Shown here: piece by piece, positions 53,702-63,481 of the stretch
Layout: each line of letters begins with the position of its first letter
How positions within the stretch are numbered: position 1 is the stretch's first letter
Assembly (NCBI GenBank): GCA_002352205.1
Contig: DEHZ01000009.1
Span: 4,450 to 68,449 of the forward strand
From: Flavobacterium sp. UBA2787
GTDB lineage: Bacteria; Bacteroidota; Bacteroidia; Flavobacteriales; Flavobacteriaceae
Reading direction: 5' to 3'
Length of the DNA stretch: 64,000 nt
The notes under the pieces: model-generated
Seen by the model: the letters and a program-made list of their open reading frames with translations, nothing else
What the model was told of the DNA's origin: nothing
Database searches by the model: none
Translations under genes and position numbers: made by a program

Positions 53702-56557
53702 ATGAAACAAAATTTAGCAAGGCTTGTTACTAAAGAATCTGTTTTACAAGCTCTACAAAAGTTTGAAGATAGTAATCCTGTATTAGAAAAAAGCACAAGT
53801 TATGACCTTGAATATAATGGGAGTTATTATCCACCAAAAGAAGTGGTAAGAGAAGCTGCAAGAATTCAAGGGATTAAAATTGATAACAACAAACATTCTT
53901 TAGGTGGTGGAGATAAAACAAATATTCCACTTAAAAATTTGGGTTTCAAAATAATAAACAAAATACAATATCATATGAATTTAGACAAACTTGAAAAATA
54001 CTGGAAGGATTACAAAAAATACTTTGAGCTTCCAAAATCTGAACACCAAGAAAAATATAAATGGGGTGTTCTAAATCAAGTTTATAAAAAATGGGATTGG
54101 AATGTTATTGATATTCCTGAAATGTTTAAAAATGCCTTTTTAGTGGAAGGTAAAAAGAATTTATGGGAAAGTGGTAATTTTTATCCTATAAAGCATACAC
54201 TTTGGATGTTTGAAAATTTTAAAGATGAAACAATAAATGAATTTAAAAATTTATTTGATGAACAACTTGAATTAGATGAAAGAATTAAAAGTTTTATAGA
54301 TTTTTATAATTTAAAACTTCCTGAATTACAAAAATTAGTACCTGACAAGAAAATCAATTATCATAGCCATAAGGATTTTAGAGCTATAGCTCTTTATTTG
54401 TCATTGCAATATCCAAAAAAATATTTTCTGTATAAGTTTACTATGTTTAAAAATTTTAGTTTAAAACTTGAATTACCTAAAATTAAAGCAGGAGATTATA
54501 ATAATATTATTAAATTTATTGACCTTTCAAATGAAGTATTAAATTTTATTAAACGAGATTCAGATTTTATTAACTTATACAAAGAGTTTACATCTGAAAT
54601 TGAAAATTATGATGATGATAGCCTTCATTTATTAACACAAGATTTTATTTATACAATTGCTAACCATTTTAATGATGGTAAGAAATACTGGAGAGTTGGA
54701 AGTAATGATGGAGAGAGTTCTTTTTTCAATCAAATGCTAAATGATAATTATATAGCAATTGGTTGGAATGAAATTGGAGATTTAGAAGAGCAAGAAATTG
54801 ATGATAAAAAAGGTGTTCAGCAATTACTTTTAAATGAAGGCTTTAACTTTAAAGCGAGTAATGTTTTATCAAGAAAAGCAGGTGAAATTTATGATTTTTA
54901 TTCAAATGCTTCAATTAATGATATAGTTACATTAATGGATGGAAACACAGTTTTAGCAATTGGTAAAATTATTTCTGATTATAATTATGAGGAGTCAAAA
55001 CCATTTGCTCATTATAGAGATGTGGAATGGTTGAAAAAGGAAGTGTCAAACTACAAAATAACTGATGGAAGTCAAACTACATTTTATCAACTTACAAATA
55101 AGGATACCTTAAAAAAAATAGAATTTGAACTTAAAAACAATGCTGCTTTAATTAAGATTAATCAGATGGAAAACAAAAGTAACCCAAGCACTTCATTAAA
55201 CCAAATCTTATATGGTGCTCCTGGAACAGGAAAAACCTACACAACAAAAAAATTAGCTATCGAGATAATTGATAACAAAACTTATAATGATTCTACGCAT
55301 GAAGAAAGAGACATTATCTTAAATAGGTATAATGAATTATCAATAGCAAATCAAATACACTTTACTACTTTTCATCAAAGTATGGGTTATGAGGATTTTA
55401 TTGAGGGAATAAAGCCAAAGGTCTCAAATAATAACATAAGCTACGAAGTTAAGAGCGGAATTCTTAAATATTTCTGTGAAAATATTATAGAAACGCAAAA
55501 GCTTACAGAATTCAATTTGGTTGACACAAAATTATATGAGAATTTTGATGGTCTATATACTGTTTTTTTAAAACAATTAAAGAAAATAATTTCTGGTTTA
55601 GAAAAAGATGAATACCACAAATTTCCTGCAAGAAAATCAAATGTAATACTTCTAGATATTGAGAATGAAGAATTGATAACAAAAGGAGAAAAAGCAAGTT
55701 CCAATGAAATAATTAAAAAAGAAAAGTTAAAAAGAATATACGAAAAATTTGAAAAAGTTGAGGATATAAAAGATGTTGTCACTGACTTAAGAGGTGTTGG
55801 AACAGATATTGGCTGGACAACAAATTATTATGCCGCCTTCAAGGCACTAAAAGATTTCGAAAGTTCTTTAAGCAATCAATCAAATATTAATTATCATAAA
55901 AAATATGTATTTATCATTGACGAGATTAACAGAGGAAATGTTTCTGCTATTTTTGGGGAACTAATTACCCTGATTGAAGAAGATAAAAGAAAAGGAAACA
56001 AAGAAGAAATTGAAGTTGTTTTGCCTTATTCTCAAGATAAATTTTCAGTGCCAAATAATCTTTACATTATAGGCACAATGAATACTGCTGATAGAAGTGT
56101 TGAATCATTGGATACAGCATTAAGAAGAAGATTTTCATTTGTTGAAATGCCATCTAAACCCGAAAAATTAATTGATATAATTTTAAAGGATGCAGAAGAT
56201 ATTGATTTAGTAAGAATGCTAGAAAAAATCAACCAACGAATTGAACTTTTAATAGATAAAGACCATCAAATTGGGCATTCATTTTTCATTAATCTAAAGG
56301 ACTTTAAAGAATTAAAAAGTGCGTTTAAAAACAAGATTATTCCATTGTTAGAGGAATACTTCTTTGGTGATTTTGGAAAAATAGGGCTAGTTTTAGGAGA
56401 AAATTTCATATCAGTTAAAAATGGAAATAACAATAGTGGAATTTTAGCTAAATTTTCAGCTTATGAAGAGGTGGATTTTGTTACTGAAAAGAAAGTATAT
56501 CAAATAAAAGATTGTGATGAATTATCCGCTTTAGATTTTATTTCAATTTATGAGTAA
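53702..56557 (+). CDS. McrB-like AAA+ GTPase with N-terminal DNA-recognition domains
   Basis: Encodes 951 residues. Residues ~1-85 (SYDLEYNGSYYPPKEVVREAARI, then NIPLKNLGFKII) resemble the N-terminal head domain of ScoMcrA-type proteins. Residues ~329-475 look like an EVE/PUA-type modified-base reader (YWRVGSNDGESSFFNQML, IVTLMDGNTVLAIGKI). The McrB motor follows: GAPGTGKT (505-512), IIDEINRGNVSAIFGELI (Walker B D740-E741 plus the McrB signature), IIGTMNTADRS and DTALRRRFSF. McrB hydrolyses GTP and translocates on modified DNA for McrC to cut. The 3' end overlaps mcrC by 8 bp. Confidence 0.88.
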   Translation: MKQNLARLVTKESVLQALQKFEDSNPVLEKSTSYDLEYNGSYYPPKEVVREAARIQGIKIDNNKHSLGGGDKTNIPLKNLGFKIINKIQYHMNLDKLEKYWKDYKKYFELPKSEHQEKYKWGVLNQVYKKWDWNVIDIPEMFKNAFLVEGKKNLWESGNFYPIKHTLWMFENFKDETINEFKNLFDEQLELDERIKSFIDFYNLKLPELQKLVPDKKINYHSHKDFRAIALYLSLQYPKKYFLYKFTMFKNFSLKLELPKIKAGDYNNIIKFIDLSNEVLNFIKRDSDFINLYKEFTSEIENYDDDSLHLLTQDFIYTIANHFNDGKKYWRVGSNDGESSFFNQMLNDNYIAIGWNEIGDLEEQEIDDKKGVQQLLLNEGFNFKASNVLSRKAGEIYDFYSNASINDIVTLMDGNTVLAIGKIISDYNYEESKPFAHYRDVEWLKKEVSNYKITDGSQTTFYQLTNKDTLKKIEFELKNNAALIKINQMENKSNPSTSLNQILYGAPGTGKTYTTKKLAIEIIDNKTYNDSTHEERDIILNRYNELSIANQIHFTTFHQSMGYEDFIEGIKPKVSNNNISYEVKSGILKYFCENIIETQKLTEFNLVDTKLYENFDGLYTVFLKQLKKIISGLEKDEYHKFPARKSNVILLDIENEELITKGEKASSNEIIKKEKLKRIYEKFEKVEDIKDVVTDLRGVGTDIGWTTNYYAAFKALKDFESSLSNQSNINYHKKYVFIIDEINRGNVSAIFGELITLIEEDKRKGNKEEIEVVLPYSQDKFSVPNNLYIIGTMNTADRSVESLDTALRRRFSFVEMPSKPEKLIDIILKDAEDIDLVRMLEKINQRIELLIDKDHQIGHSFFINLKDFKELKSAFKNKIIPLLEEYFFGDFGKIGLVLGENFISVKNGNNNSGILAKFSAYEEVDFVTEKKVYQIKDCDELSALDFISIYE

Positions 56558-57779
56558 AAAGAACTTCATACAAGTATTTGAGTATCAAAAATTGAAATAT
56601 GATGAAAATCAAGATTTCAAAAAACATCATTTTGATGCAATGGTTCTTTTCAATGAAAAGAATCAAAACAAATACTATACTGTAGTGAACAAAGGAGTTT
56701 TATTTAATAGTTATGTTGGAGTCATTCAAATAGGTGGTTTGACTATAGAAATATTACCTAAAGCTGATAATAGTAACAATCCTGATAAAGGTACTTGGCA
56801 AAAAGTACTTTTAAATATGCTAAAAGTTTGTAAGCACATTCAAGTTGATAATGTTTCCGAAACTAATTTGAATAAAAAGTACAATTCTATTTTAGAGGTG
56901 TATTTTGAAATGTATTTGAATGAATTAGAAAGTCTTATTAAAAAAGGATTGATTAAGAAATACAGAAGAATTCAGAGTAATCAAAATGCTCTAAAAGGAA
57001 AGTTAGTTTTCTCTCAAAATATTCAAAAAAATCTAATTCATAAAGAAAGGTTTTATTGTGAACATCAGCTATATGATAAAGACCATTTAATGCATCAAAT
57101 ATTATATAGAGGATTATTGATTCTAAAGGATTTAGTAAACAATAACTTAAAAGACAAATTGAATAGGATTTTATTTGAATTTCAAGATTATCAGCAAGTA
57201 ATGATTAATAAAAATCATTTTGAAAAACTTGTAAATGATAGAAAAACACAACCATATTTGAGGGGTATTGATATAGCAAAAATGATAATTTTAAATTATT
57301 CACCTAACTTAAATTCAGGAAATAATAATATGCTAACATTATTGTTTGATATGAATAAATTATGGGAAGAGTATATTTATCGAATTTTACAAAAGCATAA
57401 ACCAAATGGCTATCAAGTTTCATTTCAAAACTCAGATAAGTTTTGGGAACACAAAACCATAAGACCTGATATTGTTATTACAAATGACCAAAATGAAAAT
57501 TTTATTATTGATACTAAATGGAAAATTATAAATGCTAATAATCCATCTGATGATGATTTGAAGCAGATGTTTACTTATAATCTACATTGGGAAGCTAACA
57601 AAAGTATGCTACTTTATCCAAGAATAAACCAAATTGATAAAGAAGGAACTTTCCATTATAATCAATTAGAAAAAAAATGTAAAGTTGGGTTTGTTAATAT
57701 TTTAGATAATGGAAAAATTATTCAAACAAAAATATCAAGTCAGATAGTTTTTAATAAATTAATATCATCCAATGAATAA
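56550..57779 (+). CDS. McrC-like PD-(D/E)XK endonuclease subunit
   Basis: Encodes 409 residues. The N-terminal part matches McrC (YTVVNKGVLFNSYVGVIQIGGLTIEILPKAD). The C-terminal nuclease core is R305-P-D307 and FIIDTKWK (D321-x-K323), a normal PD-(D/E)XK spacing. It completes a type IV restriction system that cuts DNA carrying modified bases. It overlaps the genes on both sides by 8 bp, so the three products are made together. Confidence 0.9.
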   Translation: MSKKNFIQVFEYQKLKYDENQDFKKHHFDAMVLFNEKNQNKYYTVVNKGVLFNSYVGVIQIGGLTIEILPKADNSNNPDKGTWQKVLLNMLKVCKHIQVDNVSETNLNKKYNSILEVYFEMYLNELESLIKKGLIKKYRRIQSNQNALKGKLVFSQNIQKNLIHKERFYCEHQLYDKDHLMHQILYRGLLILKDLVNNNLKDKLNRILFEFQDYQQVMINKNHFEKLVNDRKTQPYLRGIDIAKMIILNYSPNLNSGNNNMLTLLFDMNKLWEEYIYRILQKHKPNGYQVSFQNSDKFWEHKTIRPDIVITNDQNENFIIDTKWKIINANNPSDDDLKQMFTYNLHWEANKSMLLYPRINQIDKEGTFHYNQLEKKCKVGFVNILDNGKIIQTKISSQIVFNKLISSNE

Positions 57780-60700
57780 AAACTTCCCTAAAATACTTTC
57801 AAACATACCAGAAGGAAAAGATTTATTTAAAGCCGAATCACATCGGAAAATATCTAATAGTATAATTAGTATAATTGAAAATCAATCTAATTTAATTGAT
57901 AAACAAATTATTGGCTTAGAAGGTGATTGGGGTACAGGAAAATCAAATATTATTAAGATTATAGAGGAGGAGATTTCAAAGAGAAATGATTTAAAAGACA
58001 AATACCTCCATTACACTTTTGACACATGGACACATCAAGAAGATTTAACTCGAAAATCAATTATAATTGAATTAATCAATTCTTTGAGAAATAATATTGA
58101 TTCTTTTAATTCTAGTAATTGGATTGATAAAGAGGCTCAATTATCACAAAAAAGAATTTCTAAAAATACTAAGCACTTTCCTCAAGTAAAACTGTATTAT
58201 ATTTTTTTAGTAATAGGATTTGTTATCATTAAGTTTGTTAATGAAATAAAGAAGCAAGTAATTAATGGTAAATTATATGGTTATTATGACAACTCATTAA
58301 ATTACATAAAAAATGAATTTTACATAAACTTTTCTAACAGCATAAGTCCCACCTATATATATAAATTAGTTCCATATTTGTTTTTTCTGATAAGTTTGAT
58401 ATTGTTTTTTAAATCATTCTATAATGATTATAAAGTAAACTATAAAAAAGATAAGAAAGACAAATCTAAACTAACTTTTTGGGGATTAGTAGGTAAGAGT
58501 TTTTATTGGATTTCAGGAGAAAAATTAGAAACAAATTCAGATGAAACCATAACAGAAACTGAACCATCTAATTTGAGATTTAGAAATTTTTTAAACGATA
58601 TTGATTATGAGTTAATAGCTCATAACAAAACGCTTATTCTGACTATAGATAATACAGATAGATTAACTAATGAAAAATTAAAAAGTATTTGGTCAACTAT
58701 AAATATTTTTTTTGCTGAGAATAATAATTCAATTTTTTTAAAAAACATATGGTTAATAATACCCTATGATTCAAAAAAAGTTATAAATTCATTTGAAGAA
58801 GAAGGTATTGGCATTGGTCTTTTGGAAAAAACATTCGCTGTAACTTTTAAAGTTCCACCACCTTTAATCTCAAATTGGGAATTATTCTTTAAGTTATGTT
58901 TTAATAAGACATTTGATAAAATTAATATAAATGAAAAGGAACATGAAATTGAAATTTTATTAAAAGTTTATGAAAACAATGAGAAAGAAATAACCCCGAG
59001 AAGAATTATAAATTTTATTAATCAACTTGCAACACATTACATCCAAAACCCTACAATTCAATTAAGATACTTTTCAATTGTGATATTGAAAAAAGATATA
59101 CTTTTCAATGGTATAATCAATGAAAATATCATCAACAGAAGCAACTATTTAGAAAAGTTAGACACATTTTTCATGGAGGATGATAAACTTGAACTTAATT
59201 TAGCTAAAATAATTTATGGGGTTGATAAAGATTCTGATGCACAAGAATCATTGCTCCATAATGTTATAGAAGACAGATTACAGAATAATAAAGAATTTGA
59301 TATTGATATTTTAAGTTTACCATATTTTCATTCATATTTCCATAAATATTTTAAAAAATTTATTGATAGTGCGGGTATGGAGGGCAGTACAAATGATATA
59401 TATTTTGATAAGGTTACAAACATTTTAAACAATTTAGAGCCTTATTTTATTAAAGAAAACAAAAAAAGTATTTACTGTGATTTATGGGAGTACTACTACA
59501 AGAGAATAATTAAAAATAGGTTCACAGTTTTCAACGAAACTGTTATTGGTGTTTGTAATAACTGTTCTAGAAAGTCAAAAATTGAATTGATAAACAAATC
59601 ATTAATAAGTATAGCTGGAAATCTATCTAATGAAATAAATGTGTTCCCAAAAGAAAAACAAATTTTATATATAGATTTTTTAAAAAATATCAACTCTTTT
59701 ATTAGTAAAAATAAGAGCTTTAGTTTTAAAGATTTAAATATTGCTGAACAAGAAGTTTTGCCAGAGTTAGCTATAGAGTGTATAAGAAATGATAAAGAAC
59801 TCTATAAAAAAACGAAATTAAAACCAACAATTGATGATTTGAAGAGGTTCTTAACTGATGACCCATTTGATAACCACTTAAGTTCATCAAAACTATTTGA
59901 GTATAGAGATGAGCTTTCATTTTTAAATCAAATAGAAAAATTAGACTTTATTGTTTCAGAAATAAACACTAAATGGAATAATCAGCCTTTAACCAGTATT
60001 GCTGAAATTGAAACATTAATTCTTTATAGCACTTTGTATGATGAAATAAATATTGACAAAATTTCAAATATAACGTTTTCATCAATCATAGATTTAATTG
60101 TACTTGCAAATAAAAATGTTGATTTATCAAATGCATTTCTATTAATATTTATTAATTATGACTCGACAAAAACAAATAGTATTTTAAATAAATTTAGAGA
60201 AGCATTAAAAAGATTTGATGTCTCTATATCTCAAAATGTGAGTAGGAAAGTTATAAACCATAAACCTTTTCAAAAATTATATAATTTTTTAGATTTAGCT
60301 ATTAAATTTAATGATATTAAAAGTATAAATGATTTTACAGTAAGCTTTCTAAAAGAAAATAAACTCAAATTAGATGAAGAAAGCTTTAATCTAATGTTAG
60401 AAAATTATACAATTCTAAATTCAAAAATTATTGACACTGAAGTTTTTAATCTTATAGATTACTTAAATAATAATTCAAAAAATTACCAAATAAATATTTC
60501 GAATATTGATGCAGAAATAATAGTAAAATCAAATAAGTTTTTAAAAATTGAGATAATTGATAAAGCTAATAAATATCTTTTAAGCAATATTGAAAGCAAC
60601 AAGTCTTTTCTTGAAAATACTTCTAGTAAAGAATATAAACTTTTTGAAAAGCTTCTGGATTTGGATAGGATAGATATAGCATTTTTCAACGAAAATTTCA

Positions 60701-61089
60701 TTCATTCATTTGTAAATTTAGGGTTTAAAAATTTTTCTATTCAAATCTCAGATGAAACAATAATTAAAATTAAATCTTTTATAGATGTTAATATTCTTAA
60801 ATCTCAAATAAATTTAAAACTTCGTGCAATACGAAGTTATAATAATATTTACATTTTATCCCCGGAAATATTTTGGTTTTTTGATAAACTAATGAGTAGC
60901 CATAAACATAGAATCTTAGAAATCTTAGTAAACAAAATTAACTTTTATGACGAAAATTTATTTAATCAGGTTATGATTTCACAAAACACTAGTTTGATAA
61001 ACACATTAAAAAGCAACATTTTCAACCACTCTGATATTCATTTAAAAGAACTAGCCATCAAAAAAGGTATAATAGACCCAATCCCTTAA
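57772..61089 (+). CDS. KAP-family P-loop NTPase, membrane anchored
   Basis: Encodes 1105 residues. Walker A is GDWGTGKS (51-58) in a KAP-type setting (IGLEGDWGTGKSNIIKIIEEEI). Two membrane segments (~141-157 and 200-217) are inserted between Walker A and Walker B, and LILTIDNTDRL (D293, D296) follows; this interrupted layout is the KAP signature. The ~700 C-terminal residues are helical and unassigned. The F-plasmid phage-exclusion protein PifA is a KAP member, which supports a defence role. The start lies inside mcrC, so it is a coupled third gene, not a typical part of McrBC. Confidence 0.85.
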   Translation: MNKNFPKILSNIPEGKDLFKAESHRKISNSIISIIENQSNLIDKQIIGLEGDWGTGKSNIIKIIEEEISKRNDLKDKYLHYTFDTWTHQEDLTRKSIIIELINSLRNNIDSFNSSNWIDKEAQLSQKRISKNTKHFPQVKLYYIFLVIGFVIIKFVNEIKKQVINGKLYGYYDNSLNYIKNEFYINFSNSISPTYIYKLVPYLFFLISLILFFKSFYNDYKVNYKKDKKDKSKLTFWGLVGKSFYWISGEKLETNSDETITETEPSNLRFRNFLNDIDYELIAHNKTLILTIDNTDRLTNEKLKSIWSTINIFFAENNNSIFLKNIWLIIPYDSKKVINSFEEEGIGIGLLEKTFAVTFKVPPPLISNWELFFKLCFNKTFDKININEKEHEIEILLKVYENNEKEITPRRIINFINQLATHYIQNPTIQLRYFSIVILKKDILFNGIINENIINRSNYLEKLDTFFMEDDKLELNLAKIIYGVDKDSDAQESLLHNVIEDRLQNNKEFDIDILSLPYFHSYFHKYFKKFIDSAGMEGSTNDIYFDKVTNILNNLEPYFIKENKKSIYCDLWEYYYKRIIKNRFTVFNETVIGVCNNCSRKSKIELINKSLISIAGNLSNEINVFPKEKQILYIDFLKNINSFISKNKSFSFKDLNIAEQEVLPELAIECIRNDKELYKKTKLKPTIDDLKRFLTDDPFDNHLSSSKLFEYRDELSFLNQIEKLDFIVSEINTKWNNQPLTSIAEIETLILYSTLYDEINIDKISNITFSSIIDLIVLANKNVDLSNAFLLIFINYDSTKTNSILNKFREALKRFDVSISQNVSRKVINHKPFQKLYNFLDLAIKFNDIKSINDFTVSFLKENKLKLDEESFNLMLENYTILNSKIIDTEVFNLIDYLNNNSKNYQINISNIDAEIIVKSNKFLKIEIIDKANKYLLSNIESNKSFLENTSSKEYKLFEKLLDLDRIDIAFFNENFIHSFVNLGFKNFSIQISDETIIKIKSFIDVNILKSQINLKLRAIRSYNNIYILSPEIFWFFDKLMSSHKHRILEILVNKINFYDENLFNQVMISQNTSLINTLKSNIFNHSDIHLKELAIKKGIIDPIP

Positions 61090-61102
61090 CTGGGGATTGG
61101 GT
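61076..61102. terminator. Bidirectional terminator closing the defence operon
   Basis: ACCCAATCCC (61076-61085) and GGGATTGGGT (61093-61102) are perfect 10-bp arms. The KAP stop codon lies in the loop. Confidence 0.82.
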
Positions 61103-61107
61103 TCTTC

Positions 61108-62256
61108 TCAACTCAAAAACCAATGATAGTTAGAGCTACCATTTAGTGTTTTTAACAAGCCATTTGAAAAATTAAAGGCGTTTACATTTCTATCTAGGAA
61201 GGTATCAATATAGCTTGTCTTGTTGGCTTGAGTAAAGAGATTATAAACATTCCAAAGGTTTATATCTCCATTTTCATTTCTACTAAAACTAGCATTCTCA
61301 TAATAATCTTTTGCTATTGTGTTTAGCTGACCATCATTAAAATGCAGGGCAGGGATATTCATTTTATCCTTTTTTGGTAGGTGCTGATATAGTCTTGTTC
61401 TACCCAATAATTGAGCAAATTGATGCTCTGTAAGAGAATGTTCAGATAGTTGTTTCATTTGTGCTAGTTGCTTTTCTGCATTAAAATTATGTAGCACCTC
61501 TAAAATCTTATTCTGCAATTCTGGATAAGAACTTACACGCATTTCCTCAACAAATCCATCACTTGATACAGCTAGGTTACAACATACTTTAACTTGAAAG
61601 CCTATAAAAAATTTGAACTTTTCAATAGTCTTCTTGTTGTATAAGTTCTCTAAATTATAACTTCTAACTCCACCAATACATAAAGCAATTTCATTACCAT
61701 TGATAGAATCTACAATACTTGGGATTCTTATAATGAATGCCATTCTTTCAAAGTACTGAGTTCTTTCGTGGTCTAGTAAATCCTTAGCTTGTTTGTTAAT
61801 GGCATCAGGTGTTCTGCCTTTAATTTGGTGGCTTACTCTAACTTCAGGTTCATCAAATGATTGATTTGGAAATATACTAATTAAACAATCTTTTGCAATT
61901 TCTATAAACTCCTGATGTGCAATAGTCCTTTCATTATCTTTTGAAAACACAGGAATCACACAATCACTTTTTAAGGTGTTTAAACTGATTTCTGAAGTGT
62001 TTGCTTCAATAAATGGTTTGGGCACAAATAAGCTATCCTGTGTTGGTTTTGAAATAGTCTGAATAACTTCTAGCTCATTAATTTTACTAGGTAGCATAAC
62101 CTCATTTCCAATATCTATATTTTCACCATTGGGGTAATTTAACATAGTTTTACTACCATTTGGATTTACTCTTTGTAATACCAATGTTGCTTCTGTAGTA
62201 CTACCATTATTCTCTATTATGGTAGTAGAATTTTCAGTGATGAGTTGTGTGTCCAT
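61108..62256 (-). CDS. DUF3871-family protein
   Basis: Encodes 382 residues. The central part (VRVSHQIKGRTPDAINKQAKDLLDHERTQYFERMAFIIRIP, NEIALCIGGVRSYNLENLYNKKTIEKFKFFIGFQVKVCCNLAVSSDGF) and the C-terminus (FAQLLGRTRLYQHLPKK, LNLWNVYNLFTQANKTSYIDTFLDRN-like) are characteristic of DUF3871. The family occurs on Bacteroidetes mobile elements and phages and has no known function. It overlaps the upstream ATPase gene by 23 bp, so they form one unit. Confidence 0.8.
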   Translation of the reverse strand: MDTQLITENSTTIIENNGSTTEATLVLQRVNPNGSKTMLNYPNGENIDIGNEVMLPSKINELEVIQTISKPTQDSLFVPKPFIEANTSEISLNTLKSDCVIPVFSKDNERTIAHQEFIEIAKDCLISIFPNQSFDEPEVRVSHQIKGRTPDAINKQAKDLLDHERTQYFERMAFIIRIPSIVDSINGNEIALCIGGVRSYNLENLYNKKTIEKFKFFIGFQVKVCCNLAVSSDGFVEEMRVSSYPELQNKILEVLHNFNAEKQLAQMKQLSEHSLTEHQFAQLLGRTRLYQHLPKKDKMNIPALHFNDGQLNTIAKDYYENASFSRNENGDINLWNVYNLFTQANKTSYIDTFLDRNVNAFNFSNGLLKTLNGSSNYHWFLS

Positions 62257-63109
62257 TTGTTGAAAATGATTTTGGGTTTAACAATAATTCTTTTGAGTTG
62301 ATTGTGTCTTTTTGAACTTTGAAATCATACTCTAAAAGCTCTCTCCAATTGCTGTACTGATTGTATAAAACTTTCAATTCCTCAACTGTTTTGGTAGCTT
62401 TAATTTTCTCTCTAGCATCTTGTAGATTGGTTCCTGAATTACACCATTCAAGAATTCTTTTCCCTGTAGCAGAATTGATGACAAATTCGGGTTTATTCAT
62501 AAATAAGCCAGTTCTGTCCTTACTTGCTTTTGCTAAATGATTTTCATTAACAAGTTCAAAGTTTACAGTAAGCTCATATTCAAAACCATCTCTTGTAATT
62601 TCCTTAGTACCGTGTTTTACCACTTGGGTTTTTCCATTACTGCCAACATCTAAAGAATAATCCATTTTTCTTCTAGCTGTTGTAATGATATGGCAACTAG
62701 ACTGTAGAATTTTATCAATAAATGCCTGATGTCTTGGTGTAACTACACTCCAATCTTGCCATCTACCACCTAGCTTTTCGTGAATATCTAAGCATCCACC
62801 TGAACCATTCCATTCATGGGTAATGGAATCCACAATTACAACTGAAATGTTTGATTTCTCACAAAGCTCAATAGCTTGAATATACCTTTCAGGTGTATAA
62901 GGTGCTGAAATGTCTATCACATAGAAATTGCCTAAATCTGAGTATAATGATGCTGATGAATTTTCAGTATCAATAACTGCTATTTTGCTCCAGTCATTTG
63001 TCATACCAAAGGCTAATAATAATGCTGACTTGGTTTTACCAAAGCCACTTGCTCCACTTATCCCTAAACGGAGCTTTACTTGTTTTCTTTCTGATTGTTT
63101 TAAATGCAT
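62234..63109 (-). CDS. Phage-type RecA-like nucleotide-binding ATPase
   Basis: Encodes 291 residues from ATG 63109 (MHLKQSERKQVKLRLGISG). Walker A is GASGFGKTKS, followed by a RecA-like fold with WSKIAVIDTENSSASLY, VVIVDSITHEW (Walker B) and SSCHIITTARRKMDYS. This matches phage ATPases related to Sak4/Gp-type single-strand annealing or replication proteins (AAA_24). Such proteins are often paired with DUF3871 and are used in recombination or replication of the element. Confidence 0.82.
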   Translation of the reverse strand: MHLKQSERKQVKLRLGISGASGFGKTKSALLLAFGMTNDWSKIAVIDTENSSASLYSDLGNFYVIDISAPYTPERYIQAIELCEKSNISVVIVDSITHEWNGSGGCLDIHEKLGGRWQDWSVVTPRHQAFIDKILQSSCHIITTARRKMDYSLDVGSNGKTQVVKHGTKEITRDGFEYELTVNFELVNENHLAKASKDRTGLFMNKPEFVINSATGKRILEWCNSGTNLQDAREKIKATKTVEELKVLYNQYSNWRELLEYDFKVQKDTINSKELLLNPKSFSTNGHTTHH

Positions 63110-63145
63110 AGTAATAATGTTTAAGTTGATTAATTTGTATAAAAA

Positions 63146-63172
63146 AATAGCCAAAAATTACTTTTGGCTATT
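63146..63172 (-). terminator. Terminator in the leader of the ATPase gene
   Basis: AATAGCCAAAA and TTTTGGCTATT are perfect 11-bp arms with a 5-nt loop, and seven Ts follow on the minus strand. It lies 37 bp before the ATPase start and after the promoter at 63252-63283, so it would attenuate the gene or end a short RNA. Confidence 0.75.
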
Positions 63173-63251
63173 AGCTTTAAAATGTTTTGAAATGGGTTTA
63201 AATAGTGGAATATCTCAGAAAAAATAGTTAACTTTGTGTATCTAAAGCTAC

Positions 63252-63283
63252 CAAAATTAACTACAGAGTAGCTCCTCCTCCAA
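63252..63283 (-). promoter_or_regulatory. Promoter upstream of the ATPase leader
   Basis: On the minus strand TTG (63283-63281) and TAATTTTG (63259-63252) are 21 nt apart and fit the Bacteroidota consensus. Transcription would start near 63245. Confidence 0.5.
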
Positions 63284-63425
63284 GTTCGTGCGTTGTTAAA
63301 TCAAAAGATTTTTCTAGGGTGGGAAGATTAGAAAGAAACCCTATTTGTTGTAAAGTATATACTAAAGCTATAGAGATACTTCTATAAGTCTAGAAGGACT
63401 TCTAGGCTTTGGGAGAGTTTAGTTA

Positions 63426-63472
63426 CGTCCACTTTTTGAAAACATATAATATACTTCTACAAAAAATGGACG
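63426..63472 (-). repeat. 47-nt inverted-repeat element, copy 2
   Basis: On the minus strand it starts CGTCCATTTT and ends TGGACG, with the same length and orientation as the copy at 48059-48105. It lies 9 bp after the stop of the 63482 gene. A separate CTAGAAG/CTTCTAG palindrome is at 63390-63405. Confidence 0.75.
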
Positions 63473-63481
63473 GATTTTATA

